Shown here: one piece after another, positions 29,953-37,128 of the stretch
How the letters are laid out: every line of letters begins with the position of its first letter
Numbering within the stretch: the first letter of the stretch is position 1
Notes under the pieces: model-generated
The model's input: only the letters and a program-made list of their open reading frames with translations
Database searches by the model: none
What the model was told of the DNA's origin: nothing
Program-made: the position numbers and the translations under genes
NCBI GenBank assembly: GCA_015056105.1
Contig: SVGX01000013.1
Span: 1 to 37,128 of the forward strand
Source: Clostridiales bacterium
GTDB lineage: Bacteria > Bacillota > Clostridia > Christensenellales > CAG-138
Direction: 5' to 3'
Length of the DNA stretch: 37,128 nt

Positions 29953-32196
29953 CTACCTTTTCATCTTCGGGTCGAATGCATCCCTGAGACCGTCGCCCAC
30001 AAAGTTGAAGCCGAGAACGGTCAGAAGGATCAGAAGACCTGCAGGGATCCAGATCCACCAGGCGGTGGTCATGACCTGCATATCCGTTGCCTGGTTCACG
30101 ATGGAACCCCAGGATGCCATGGGGTACTTGACACCAAGACCGAGATAACCGAGGGTGGCTTCCGTCAGAATAACGCTGCCGAGGCCCATGGTGGCATTGA
30201 CGATCAAAAGTGGCATCACGTTTGGCACAAGGTGCCGGAAGATGCGGCGGGAAGTGCGGATACCCGTTGCTTCCGTGGCAACCATGAAATCCTGTTCGCG
30301 CAGGGAAAGGATCTGACCGCGGACAACGCGGGCGATGCCCGTCCAGCCCATGATGCCGATGATGACCATGAGCATCATGATGCGCGCCCAGCCGCCCATG
30401 CGCAGTTCATCCATCAGAGAACCGAAGATGATCACGATGGGATAGAACGGTATGGCATTGAAAAGATCAACAAAGCGCATGAGCGCGGTGTCCACCCACT
30501 TGCCGAAAAAGCCGGAGATACCGCCGACCACAACGCCGATCACAAGCTCAAAGAAGATAACGATGAAGCCGACGATCAGGGAGATGCGGCCGCCGTACAT
30601 CAGGCGGGTCATGACGTCCATACCGCTGACATCGGTGCCAAGAAGGTGTTCTTTGCTCGGTGCGGCCTTGGTAAGAAGGAGCGTAGTTTCCTGCTCGGTG
30701 CGGACGTAATAGTTGCTGTTCACCACTTCAATGGCAGCTCCGGTCTCTTCGCCGTACTGGTCAACGAAGTAGAAGCTCTTGCTGCCGCTGCGCATGGCTT
30801 CCTGCAGCTTGAGAACGAAATCAACGGTGAGTTCAGTGCCGACTTCTTCCGCGCCGTAAGCGATGTCGGAAATGAGCACGATATCGCTGCCCGCTTCGTT
30901 CTGCACGGTGGCATCGTTCTCGCCGGTCACGATCTTAAAGGTCTCGTTCTCATAGGTGAAGCTGTTCTGACCTTCCGCAATAGCAGTTTCTGCCGCAATA
31001 CGGAAAGCGCATTCCTGGTGCAGCTTGTCATACTTGCTTTCAATGGGATCAAAGCTGTTGGAAACGATCACGCAGGGTTCTGCGTTGGCGTTGGCGACGG
31101 TGGGATCCGCATTGTCGTAAGAAACGGTGTAAGACTGCTCCTCATAGGTAAAGGCAGTACCTTTTGCGGCAATGGTCTCTTCCACAAGGGCGTAGAAGCC
31201 TTCCTTATCGGTAAGGGTCTGCTCAAAGGGGGTCTCGGTCTCAACAGCCTCTTCCCCCTCGCCGGTCACAACAGTCACATTCATCGTGCGGTAATCGCGG
31301 AATACCGTGAAGAGAGCTTCGCCGCTGGCGCTGGAAACGGTGGTAACACCGCTTGCATCGGCGGCAAGAGTATATTCTGCGCCGTTGTAGGAAACGCTTG
31401 CAGCCTTTTCCTCAATGGCAGCGTTCACCGCATCAAAGAAAGCGATATCCGCCTGCAGCTTAGCCTTTTCGCCGAGAAGGGCGGTATAGATGCCGAAGCT
31501 TGCGATACCGACAGGCTCGTCGCTGAGCATGGAGAAGGTGGTGCTCACCTTATCGCCCGCAACGGAAACGGTAAGGCCGTTGTGCTCAAAGGAAGTTTCC
31601 TTGGAGCCCGTGGAAAGGTAGTTTTCGATCGCGGCAAGCAGTTCCGCATCCACCAGCGCTTCATCATAAGTGCCGACGGTACCGCGCATAGCCGACGCGA
31701 TCACGGCACTCTTGGTGATCACAACGGTGGGCTTCACAGGATCGGGGTTGATCACGGTAAGACCGTAGGTGTCATTGCCGGATTTGAATTCGATCTGCTG
31801 ACCCTTTTCAAGCTTATATGCATTGCCTTCCTTGCAGTCCGCAAGGGCAAGGGCAACGGCAGACTGCACGCCCGAAGGCACGGAGCCTTCCGCACCCACA
31901 AAGCGCAGCTCGCCGTTGAAAACAGCGGTGGCATAGCTGCCGAATTCGCTTACCTGATGGGTAAACTTCTGGTCGACGGCATATTGCGCAAAGAACGGCC
32001 CGACAAAGGCAAAAAGGAACATGCTCACGATGATCACAAGGCCTGCAATGGCAAGCTTGTTGCGCATGAAGCGCTTGAAGACCATCATGGAGGGCGAAAG
32101 CACCTTTACGCGCCTTGCGTCATCAAGCTTGAGTTCGCTTTCCTGATTTTCGGTGGGGACTTGGTTCTGCATTGCGTTCTTTTCTTCGTTCGCCAT
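29953..32196 (-). CDS. oppC: Oligopeptide ABC transporter permease OppC with large extracytoplasmic insertion
   Basis: A 747-residue permease, about 300 being usual. Residues 1-71 hold the normal N terminus and first membrane helix (LAIAGLVIIVSMFLFAFVGPFFA). The permease core resumes at about 513 (KEHLLGTDVSGMDVMTRLMYGGRISL) with five more helices and the EAA-type loop EATGIRTSRRIFRHLVPN. In between lie about 440 residues, outside the membrane by topology, made of about six degenerate units (near 113, 183, 250, 333, 397 and 459): an amphipathic helix, a turn such as EGQNSFTYENETF, then beta-like strands. The frame is intact. GGGGAGGG precedes the ATG. The insertion might help capture peptides or bind OppA; that is inference. 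Confidence 0.9.
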   Translation of the reverse strand: MANEEKNAMQNQVPTENQESELKLDDARRVKVLSPSMMVFKRFMRNKLAIAGLVIIVSMFLFAFVGPFFAQYAVDQKFTHQVSEFGSYATAVFNGELRFVGAEGSVPSGVQSAVALALADCKEGNAYKLEKGQQIEFKSGNDTYGLTVINPDPVKPTVVITKSAVIASAMRGTVGTYDEALVDAELLAAIENYLSTGSKETSFEHNGLTVSVAGDKVSTTFSMLSDEPVGIASFGIYTALLGEKAKLQADIAFFDAVNAAIEEKAASVSYNGAEYTLAADASGVTTVSSASGEALFTVFRDYRTMNVTVVTGEGEEAVETETPFEQTLTDKEGFYALVEETIAAKGTAFTYEEQSYTVSYDNADPTVANANAEPCVIVSNSFDPIESKYDKLHQECAFRIAAETAIAEGQNSFTYENETFKIVTGENDATVQNEAGSDIVLISDIAYGAEEVGTELTVDFVLKLQEAMRSGSKSFYFVDQYGEETGAAIEVVNSNYYVRTEQETTLLLTKAAPSKEHLLGTDVSGMDVMTRLMYGGRISLIVGFIVIFFELVIGVVVGGISGFFGKWVDTALMRFVDLFNAIPFYPIVIIFGSLMDELRMGGWARIMMLMVIIGIMGWTGIARVVRGQILSLREQDFMVATEATGIRTSRRIFRHLVPNVMPLLIVNATMGLGSVILTEATLGYLGLGVKYPMASWGSIVNQATDMQVMTTAWWIWIPAGLLILLTVLGFNFVGDGLRDAFDPKMKR

Positions 32197-32213
32197 AGCG
32201 TTTCCCTCCCCTA

Positions 32214-33203
32214 TCAGTTTACGCGCACGCGCGGGTCTACCGCAGCGTACATAATGTCAGCAAGAATGAGGCTTACCTGCGTCAGCACCATCATGAAGGT
32301 GGTGTAGAACATGGCGAAGGGAATGTCGCCCTGCGTCATGGCCTCATAGGAATAAAAACCGATGCCCGGGATCTGGAAGATCTGCTCGGTGATCATGGCA
32401 CCGCCGAACATGCTCGGGAGCAGGTAGCTCATATAGGATACGAGCGGGATGAGCGTGTTTCGGAAGGCATGCTTGTTGATGACCGCTTTCTCCGGCAGGC
32501 CCTTTGCGCGGGCGGTGCGGATATAATCGGCGTTGAGCACTTCAAGCATGTTGGTGCGGGTGTAGCGCATCAGGCCGCCGATGGAGAGCATGGCAAGGGT
32601 GATAACAGGCAGAACAAGGTGGAAAAGAATATCGCCAAACTTTTCCATGCCCGTCATATTCAGATAGTTGTTGCTGAAAAGGCCGTAAAGGGGCAGAACC
32701 TCCAGCTTAACAGCGAAAATATACTTGAGGAGCGTGCCGAGATAAAAAGACGGCAGCGAAATGCAGGCCAGCGCAAACACGGTAACGGCATAGTCCACCT
32801 TTCCGTACTGCTTACGCGCAGCCAATATACCAAGCGGGATCGATATCCCGATCTGTACGATGAAAGTGATAATATTCATCAGCACCGACCACCAGATAAC
32901 ATCCTTGAAGATGTCGGTGACGGGGCGCCAGTTTTTCCAGGAATCGCCGAAATCGCCGGTGATGGCGTTTCCGAGCCAGCGGCCAAAGCCCACGATAATA
33001 GGGCCATCCATACCGCTTTCTTCGTTCAATTGTTTAAGCAGATCCTCATATTTGATACGACCCTGAGAACCTGCGCTCAGCTGCCTTGCCTTTGCCTCCA
33101 TAAAAGAAGTGGGCATGCAGCGGATCACGGTAAACACAACAAATGCGCCAAGCACAATGATGAGTATACCCAACAGTATTCTTCTAACAAGAAACTTCCA
33201 CAT
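32214..33203 (-). CDS. oppB: Oligopeptide ABC transporter permease OppB
   Basis: A 329-residue permease with six membrane helices: helix 1 at about 9-30 (IIVLGAFVVFTVIRCM), a first outside loop of about 70 residues, and the core with LGILAARKQYGKVDY, the EAA-type loop YIRTARAKGLPEKAVINKHAFRNT and TEQIFQIPGIG. Normal size for the family, unlike OppC. It forms the membrane channel with OppC. GAGAGGAAG precedes the ATG; 17 bases separate it from oppC. The 175-base gap to oppA contains a strong hairpin. Confidence 0.95.
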   Translation of the reverse strand: MWKFLVRRILLGILIIVLGAFVVFTVIRCMPTSFMEAKARQLSAGSQGRIKYEDLLKQLNEESGMDGPIIVGFGRWLGNAITGDFGDSWKNWRPVTDIFKDVIWWSVLMNIITFIVQIGISIPLGILAARKQYGKVDYAVTVFALACISLPSFYLGTLLKYIFAVKLEVLPLYGLFSNNYLNMTGMEKFGDILFHLVLPVITLAMLSIGGLMRYTRTNMLEVLNADYIRTARAKGLPEKAVINKHAFRNTLIPLVSYMSYLLPSMFGGAMITEQIFQIPGIGFYSYEAMTQGDIPFAMFYTTFMMVLTQVSLILADIMYAAVDPRVRVN

Positions 33204-33311
33204 GCGTGTCTTCCTCTCACCCGGGGGCGGTCCCCCATATTGTTATTCTGCTTGAAACCGCAGCGTTAATGCGCAAAATTGCCGCTGAAACAGACTATTT
33301 CTTGAAGTAGT

Positions 33312-33345
33312 CAAGTTGAGCCCACCCTAAGGTGGGCCCAACTTG
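33312..33345 (-). other. Hairpin between oppA and oppB
   Basis: A 15-bp stem (33312-33326 with 33331-33345, one G-U pair on the minus strand) and 4-base loop. On the minus strand no T-run follows, so it is not a plain terminator. Such intercistronic hairpins can protect the oppA part of the message and raise OppA over the membrane subunits. Confidence 0.7.
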
Positions 33346-33378
33346 CGTTTTCTGCTTAACAGAAATGTATTTTGCGTT

Positions 33379-35871
33379 TTAGTTCATCTCAAGGAGCTCG
33401 ATATCGTTCATCCAACCCCAGAAGGTGGTGATGTCGGGGGTCAGAGTGTCGATGTTGATGCGCTCGGTGCTGAACACGATGCAGTTCTGACGCTGATAAG
33501 CGGGGATCTCAACGGCCCAATCAATGATGAGGTCGAGGCACTGCTTATAGACGCTCTTGCGGTAGCTCTGGTCATCGGACTCACGGGCAGCAACGATGAG
33601 CTCGTCAAGCTGCGCATCGCGGAGGTGATAGTGGTTGGAATCGGAACCGCCTTCACCCACAACGCCGGAGCTGTGGTATACCTGGTACATATCGGGATCG
33701 ATGGTGGAACCCCAAGCGGCGCACCAGATCTCCTGCTCGCCGGCATCCAGCATATCCCAGAGGATGGAGGAGTCAGCAAGGTCGTTGACAATGAGCTCGA
33801 TACCGAGTTCGCCAAGGGCTTCGGCAGACATGGTCAGAATGTCGAAGGAGGGGTGGTCAGCGATACCGTCAGCGGGGATGGTAGCGGTGAAGGTGGTGGC
33901 ACCGCCGGCGGGAGCAGCGGTAACCTTACCATCAGCAACGGTGTAACCTGCAGCTTCGAACCAGGTGAGGGCACCGGCCTTGGCAGCGGCATACTTTTCT
34001 TCGGCAGTCATCTCAGCGGTGTAGAGGGGGTTGCCCTGTGCATCCACGGAGAAGGCAAGCTGGTAACCCTCGTCAGAAGCCTGCGGGGCAGCCCAGGAAG
34101 TGTTGGAGATGGGGTACTGGATGACAGACGCAGCCTCGCCGTAGTAGGTATCGATGGAAACATCGCGGTATACGGAGAGGATGGTGGCCAGGGCCTTACG
34201 GAGAGCCTTGGAAGCGTCAGTGGAAGCATTCTCTTTGCCGCCGCCGATGTTCACGGTGTCAGCATTGATGCCGATGTAGCCATAGCCGAGGTTGTCGACC
34301 TTGGAGGTGGTGATGACGTCGCCGGAGATCTCCTTGTTGGAGTTGTAGCTGGCAACTTCCTCGAAACGGGTACGGGAACCGGTCAGTTCGCCCGCATCAG
34401 CGTCACCGGTCTTAAGGGCGGTGGCAACTTCAGCAGAGTTGGTTTCCTTGAAGAGGATGTTCGCGATCTTGGGGCAGCCGCGATAGTAGTTCTCGTTGGC
34501 TTCGAAGGTGACGACCTTGTCAGCATAGGAGACAAACTTGTAGGGGCCAGCACCGAGGGGCACTTCGGTCTTAGCCTGGACGCCGGAAAGGTCGCCGAGG
34601 TCGAAGCCGTACTTGCCGTTCTCATAGTCATACTTGGAAACGTCGCCATAGTAGTGGAGGGGAGCGATGGTGATGCCGAGGATGGAGTACACGGCGGGGG
34701 CGCTGTAACCGTTTACAACGACCTGAACGGTGTAATCGTCAACCTTGGTGATACCGGTGATGCTCTTCACGCCCTGGCCGCCCATGGCTTCGTCCTTGGA
34801 ACCGAACTCACGGATGAAGGTGGTGTTGGCGGTGCCGACAACGTCGGTGCTGTCAGCAGCTTCAACTGCCCAGTAAGCGGCGGGGTCGCCTTCGTAAGCA
34901 GCGTAAGCAGCATTATAGTAATCTTCCGCAGTGGGGACGGTGGTGCTCATGTCATAGACTTTGCCGGTGCTGTCGGTGAAAGTACCGTCTTCGTTCATCG
35001 CACCGTAGCCCCACATGGCCATACCGAAAGCGGTGGTCAGGCCGGCATTTTCCTTCACTTCCGCCCAGGTAAGGTCGGCCTTGAAGTAGCCCTGTACATA
35101 GTCATCGCTGCCGTAGTTGGCGGCAACGTAATCAACGATAGCCTGGCAGTCTTCGATCCAGGCCTGCTTGATGAGCTCCCAGTAACCGTTGTACTGCTCT
35201 TCGGTGTACTGCTCGTTGGCAACATAGCCTGCGCTGCCGGCTGCATAGATGGCATCGGCGATGGCGGCATACTTCTCATAAACTTCGCTGGTGGTCTGGG
35301 TCTGGTAGTCCTTAAGACCTACGATGTCGTAGGAAGAAAGGGTGGTGGAACCGACATAAGCGGGGTCAAGGAGAACGTAGTAGGTGAAGATCACGTCATC
35401 CGCGGTGAGGTCATCGCCATCGGAGAAGGTGAGGTCTTCACGGAGCTTCGCGGTGTAGGTGGTGGTGTCGGAAGCTGCGTCATACTTGACAGAGAGGTTC
35501 GCGGGGCCGGTGTAGAGGTAATCGGTACCGTTGTAGTTAACGGTCTCGCCCTCGATGGCGTTGAAGATGATACCGCCCATACGGTCGGTGGTCATCAGGC
35601 CAAGGCTTACAAGGCCAACGACATCCTGGTCATAGGCGGTGTCAGCATAGAAGGGGCTGAACTTGGCGCTGAAGGGGCTGTAAGCCACTACGAGGGGAGC
35701 GGCGGGCTCTTCAACTTCGGGTTCAGTGGAAGCTTCGGGAGCGGTGGTGGCTTCCGGTGCTGCAGGGGTTTCTTCAGGCTCTTCGGTGACGGGCTTCTCG
35801 TTGCAGGCAACAAGGGCAAACACCATCATCGCAGCCAGAAGGAGTGCAAGAATCTTTTTGAAATTCTGCAT
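33379..35871 (-). CDS. oppA: Oligopeptide-binding lipoprotein OppA (SBP family 5), enlarged
   Basis: An 830-residue lipoprotein; about 540 is usual. Signal peptide with lipobox FALVAC (Cys23), then a Glu/Pro/Ala/Thr-rich linker, then family 5 solute-binding lobes: LREDLTFSDGDDLTADDVIFTY, VPLGAGPYKFVSY, ANENYYRGCPKI, and a C-terminal DAQLDELIVAARES. About 200 extra residues, rich in Tyr, Ala and Asp, interrupt the first lobe (about 185-385). It captures peptides outside the membrane and hands them to OppB/OppC. AAAGGAGG precedes the ATG. Codon use looks selected (few rare codons), as expected for an abundant protein. Heads the opp operon. Confidence 0.93.
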   Translation of the reverse strand: MQNFKKILALLLAAMMVFALVACNEKPVTEEPEETPAAPEATTAPEASTEPEVEEPAAPLVVAYSPFSAKFSPFYADTAYDQDVVGLVSLGLMTTDRMGGIIFNAIEGETVNYNGTDYLYTGPANLSVKYDAASDTTTYTAKLREDLTFSDGDDLTADDVIFTYYVLLDPAYVGSTTLSSYDIVGLKDYQTQTTSEVYEKYAAIADAIYAAGSAGYVANEQYTEEQYNGYWELIKQAWIEDCQAIVDYVAANYGSDDYVQGYFKADLTWAEVKENAGLTTAFGMAMWGYGAMNEDGTFTDSTGKVYDMSTTVPTAEDYYNAAYAAYEGDPAAYWAVEAADSTDVVGTANTTFIREFGSKDEAMGGQGVKSITGITKVDDYTVQVVVNGYSAPAVYSILGITIAPLHYYGDVSKYDYENGKYGFDLGDLSGVQAKTEVPLGAGPYKFVSYADKVVTFEANENYYRGCPKIANILFKETNSAEVATALKTGDADAGELTGSRTRFEEVASYNSNKEISGDVITTSKVDNLGYGYIGINADTVNIGGGKENASTDASKALRKALATILSVYRDVSIDTYYGEAASVIQYPISNTSWAAPQASDEGYQLAFSVDAQGNPLYTAEMTAEEKYAAAKAGALTWFEAAGYTVADGKVTAAPAGGATTFTATIPADGIADHPSFDILTMSAEALGELGIELIVNDLADSSILWDMLDAGEQEIWCAAWGSTIDPDMYQVYHSSGVVGEGGSDSNHYHLRDAQLDELIVAARESDDQSYRKSVYKQCLDLIIDWAVEIPAYQRQNCIVFSTERINIDTLTPDITTFWGWMNDIELLEMN

Positions 35872-35942
35872 GGTTTTCCTCCTTTAAAGATTTTTATTTG
35901 GGGGTTCGTGTATTACATATTGAAACATACACTTATATCGAA

Positions 35943-35972
35943 ATTGTAGCATAACCGTACGCTGTTTGTAAA
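35943..35972 (-). promoter_or_regulatory. Promoter of the opp operon
   Basis: On the minus strand: -35 TTTACA (35972-35967), 18-bp spacer, extended -10 TGC-TACAAT (-10 at 35948-35943), 71 bases before the ATG. Confidence 0.78.
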
Positions 35973-36012
35973 TCAGTTTTTCCCTGCTGGCATTAAATTC
36001 TTTTTTGCTTTG

Positions 36013-36051
36013 CAAAAAATTTCAGCATACTATATAAAACAATGCTGAAAT
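36013..36051 (-). terminator. Second terminator upstream of oppA
   Basis: On the minus strand ATTTCAGCAT (36051-36042) pairs with ATGCTGAAAT (36028-36019), loop of 13, followed by TTTTTGC. Backs up the terminator at 36121 and shields the oppA promoter. Confidence 0.72.
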
Positions 36052-36120
36052 GCCGCTGGAACGCTGTTTTGGTATGTTCTCTTCCCCATCTTCCCCTTGC
36101 TGTTTCCGCAGACAGTAAGC

Positions 36121-36161
36121 AGAAAAAGGAGAGTTTCCGCATCTCTTGGGAAACTCTCCTT
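36121..36161 (-). terminator. Terminator of the 36235-36828 gene
   Basis: On the minus strand AAGGAGAGTTTCC (36161 to 36149 region) pairs with GGAAACTCTCCTT, 13 bp, loop of 10, followed by TTTCT. About 75 bases after the membrane protein stop. Confidence 0.82.
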
Positions 36162-36234
36162 GGCCTTCCGTAAAATACATCTGCGCACCGACAGCAATCC
36201 GGTAATGCAGGATGATGGATGAAATAATTCTTTT

Positions 36235-36828
36235 TTACCTCGGCTCTGCGGTATGGGCTTCATTGGGCCGAAGCTCGGTTTTAACCTCCCGGCAGGTCTT
36301 ATAAAGTACAAAAGAAGCCGCTGCGGAAGCAAGCATGGCAAAAAGGAATACCCCATCTTGCCACCTAAAGCCGCAACGCGTCAGCACACCAAAAAGGGTG
36401 AGCAGGCGAAACACCAGTTTCCCAAGAAGAACAATACAGCTCATCACAAAAACGCCCATTGCGGAATGTCTGACGCGCTGAAGCCCCTTGATAAAATGAA
36501 GTTTTTCCATGGGAGCCGCTTTTTTCTGCAGCGAACAGGCACCCATGATAAGATATGCGGCCGGAAACAGTGCCATGACAAGGGGCACAGCCACGTACAT
36601 GGTCTCATAAGCCGCATGGTTTACTGCAAGGGCTGCAATAAGTCCCGCAACTGCTGCAGCGGTCAGCAGCCGCGCCCGCTGCAAAAACGCTGTATATTCT
36701 GCTTCGCCGACCAATGGGCAAACCCATTCCCCGATATAAATTGCCTTTTGGCGCACCTTACCGCGCGCATCCATAACGGATACTGCCCTGTAATCATCTA
36801 CATAACGATAGCGTCTGCTTACCTGCAT
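36235..36828 (-). CDS. Hypothetical membrane protein with four predicted helices
   Basis: A 197-residue protein I do not recognise. The N terminus is a soluble strand-rich part (RRYRYVDDYRAVSVMDARGKVRQKAIYIGEWV), then four hydrophobic stretches at about 55-72, 79-98, 124-145 and 158-177, and a charged C-terminal tail. A short basic loop (QKKAAPMEKLHFIKGLQRVRHS) links helices 2 and 3. Start at 36828 is chosen for GGGGAGG and because the -10 element lies directly upstream of the alternative ATG at 36855. Single-gene unit with own promoter and two terminators. Confidence 0.7.
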   Translation of the reverse strand: MQVSRRYRYVDDYRAVSVMDARGKVRQKAIYIGEWVCPLVGEAEYTAFLQRARLLTAAAVAGLIAALAVNHAAYETMYVAVPLVMALFPAAYLIMGACSLQKKAAPMEKLHFIKGLQRVRHSAMGVFVMSCIVLLGKLVFRLLTLFGVLTRCGFRWQDGVFLFAMLASAAASFVLYKTCREVKTELRPNEAHTAEPR

Positions 36829-36857
36829 ACTGCCTCCCCGCAGGAATAGTTTCATTT

Positions 36858-36863
36858 ATTATA
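36858..36863 (-). promoter_or_regulatory. Extended -10 promoter of the membrane protein gene
   Basis: On the minus strand TGA-TATAAT (-10 at 36863-36858), 30 bases before the chosen ATG. No good -35, as is common for extended -10 promoters. Confidence 0.6.
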
Positions 36864-36915
36864 TCACATTGTAATACGCTGTGCCATAGTGCCGTCACAG
36901 CATCCATCGCCTCAC

Positions 36916-37020
36916 GCGCCGCAGCGCATTTCACATGGCGCAGCCATATTTCACACGACGCAGGCGTATTTCACAAATTCCGCAGGGATTTATATCACCG
37001 AAAACGGCGCAGCCGTTTTC
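36916..37020. repeat. Array of five palindromes with GCA centres and ATTTCAC spacers
   Basis: Five inverted repeats in a row, all with GCA at the centre: GCGC-CGCA-GCGC (36916-36927), ATGGC-GCA-GCCAT (36935-36947), ACGAC-GCA-GGCGT (36955-36967), AAATTCC-GCA-GGGATTT (36975-36991) and GAAAACGGC-GCA-GCCGTTTTC (37000-37020). Between them stands ATTTCAC at 36928, 36948 and 36968 (exact 20-bp period) and ATATCAC at 36992. Arms differ in sequence but match each other. From 37021 to the window end the DNA is G+C-rich with no gene that I trust; it may continue the element. Confidence 0.85.
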
Positions 37021-37128
37021 CCGGCTCCCCCTGTTGGACTCTCCGCTTGCGGCACGGCGCTTGCGTTCCACGCTGCGCTGCCTTCTGTGCCGCGGCGCTT
37101 CCCGGCCGCTGAAATCGATGCACTGCAT

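Noticed and set aside
28837-32307. 1156-residue open frame on the plus strand
   Set aside because: It lies antisense to oppC and oppD, is full of His, Asp and Gly, has no family motif and no ribosome-binding site. It results from biased codons on the other strand.
33343-35949. 868-residue open frame on the plus strand
   Set aside because: Antisense to oppA, Gly/Val/Asp-rich and repetitive; it mirrors the codon bias of oppA and has no motif.
36916-37020. CRISPR array
   Set aside because: The constant part is only 7 bases, the units are palindromes with differing arms, the unit length varies from 20 to 24 or more, and there are no cas genes.
36931-37128. 65-residue minus-strand frame at the right edge
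   Set aside because: It runs through the palindrome array and is Arg/Gly/Ser-rich; more likely repeat DNA than a gene.

Overview
The window looks like the chromosome of an anaerobic Bacillota bacterium, most likely a moderately high-GC member of Clostridia. Evidence: strong AGGAGG-type ribosome-binding sites, many GTG and TTG starts, tight 1-4 bp gene overlaps, U-tailed hairpin terminators, a ferredoxin-domain aldo-keto reductase, a short formate/nitrite-type channel, a cre-like site and PxpABC-type genes. The genus cannot be fixed from sequence alone. Coding density is high and there is no rRNA, tRNA, CRISPR array, transposase or phage gene.

Layout. 1-2032: the AT-rich end of a P-loop kinase-like gene, then (minus strand) an AAC(6')-like acetyltransferase and an RsmF-type RNA methyltransferase. 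2096-6043: a heterodimeric ABC exporter with one degenerate ATP site, behind a promoter, a 24-codon leader ORF and a transcription attenuator of the kind known for BmrB/BmrCD. 6074-9145: purine nucleoside phosphorylase, a divergent MtnA/eIF2B-family isomerase and an M42 aminopeptidase. 9165-13703: an operon of both halves of D-glutamate cyclase (DUF4392 and DUF1445) flanking 5-oxoprolinase PxpA-PxpB-PxpC, with its own promoter, a second 24-codon leader ORF and a terminator. 13774-18689: DUF3870 protein, NAD(P)H-hydrate epimerase, M23 lipoprotein, histidine phosphatase, HD hydrolase, and MntR/DtxR and GntR/FCD regulators. 18772-23252: one continuous gene joining 4-alpha-glucanotransferase to glycogen phosphorylase, preceded by a cre-like operator and divergent from a marR gene. 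23414-27172: aldo-keto reductase, glutaredoxin-like protein, membrane-anchored XRE regulator and FNT channel. 27445-35972: an oligopeptide ABC operon (oppA-oppB-oppC-oppD-oppF plus a small membrane protein). 36235-37128: a small membrane protein and a striking array of palindromes.

How the genes fit together. Several units salvage or recycle metabolites: nucleosides (PNP and isomerase), D-glutamate/5-oxoproline (cyclase halves plus PxpABC), damaged NAD(P)H (NnrE), alpha-glucans (MalQ-GlgP) and peptides (Opp importer, M42 peptidase). Regulation by leader translation appears twice. The most unusual items are an OppC permease with about 440 extra extracytoplasmic residues built of six degenerate repeats, the MalQ-GlgP fusion, the leader-controlled D-glutamate cyclase/5-oxoprolinase operon, and the five-unit palindrome array with invariant GCA centres and ATTTCAC spacers.
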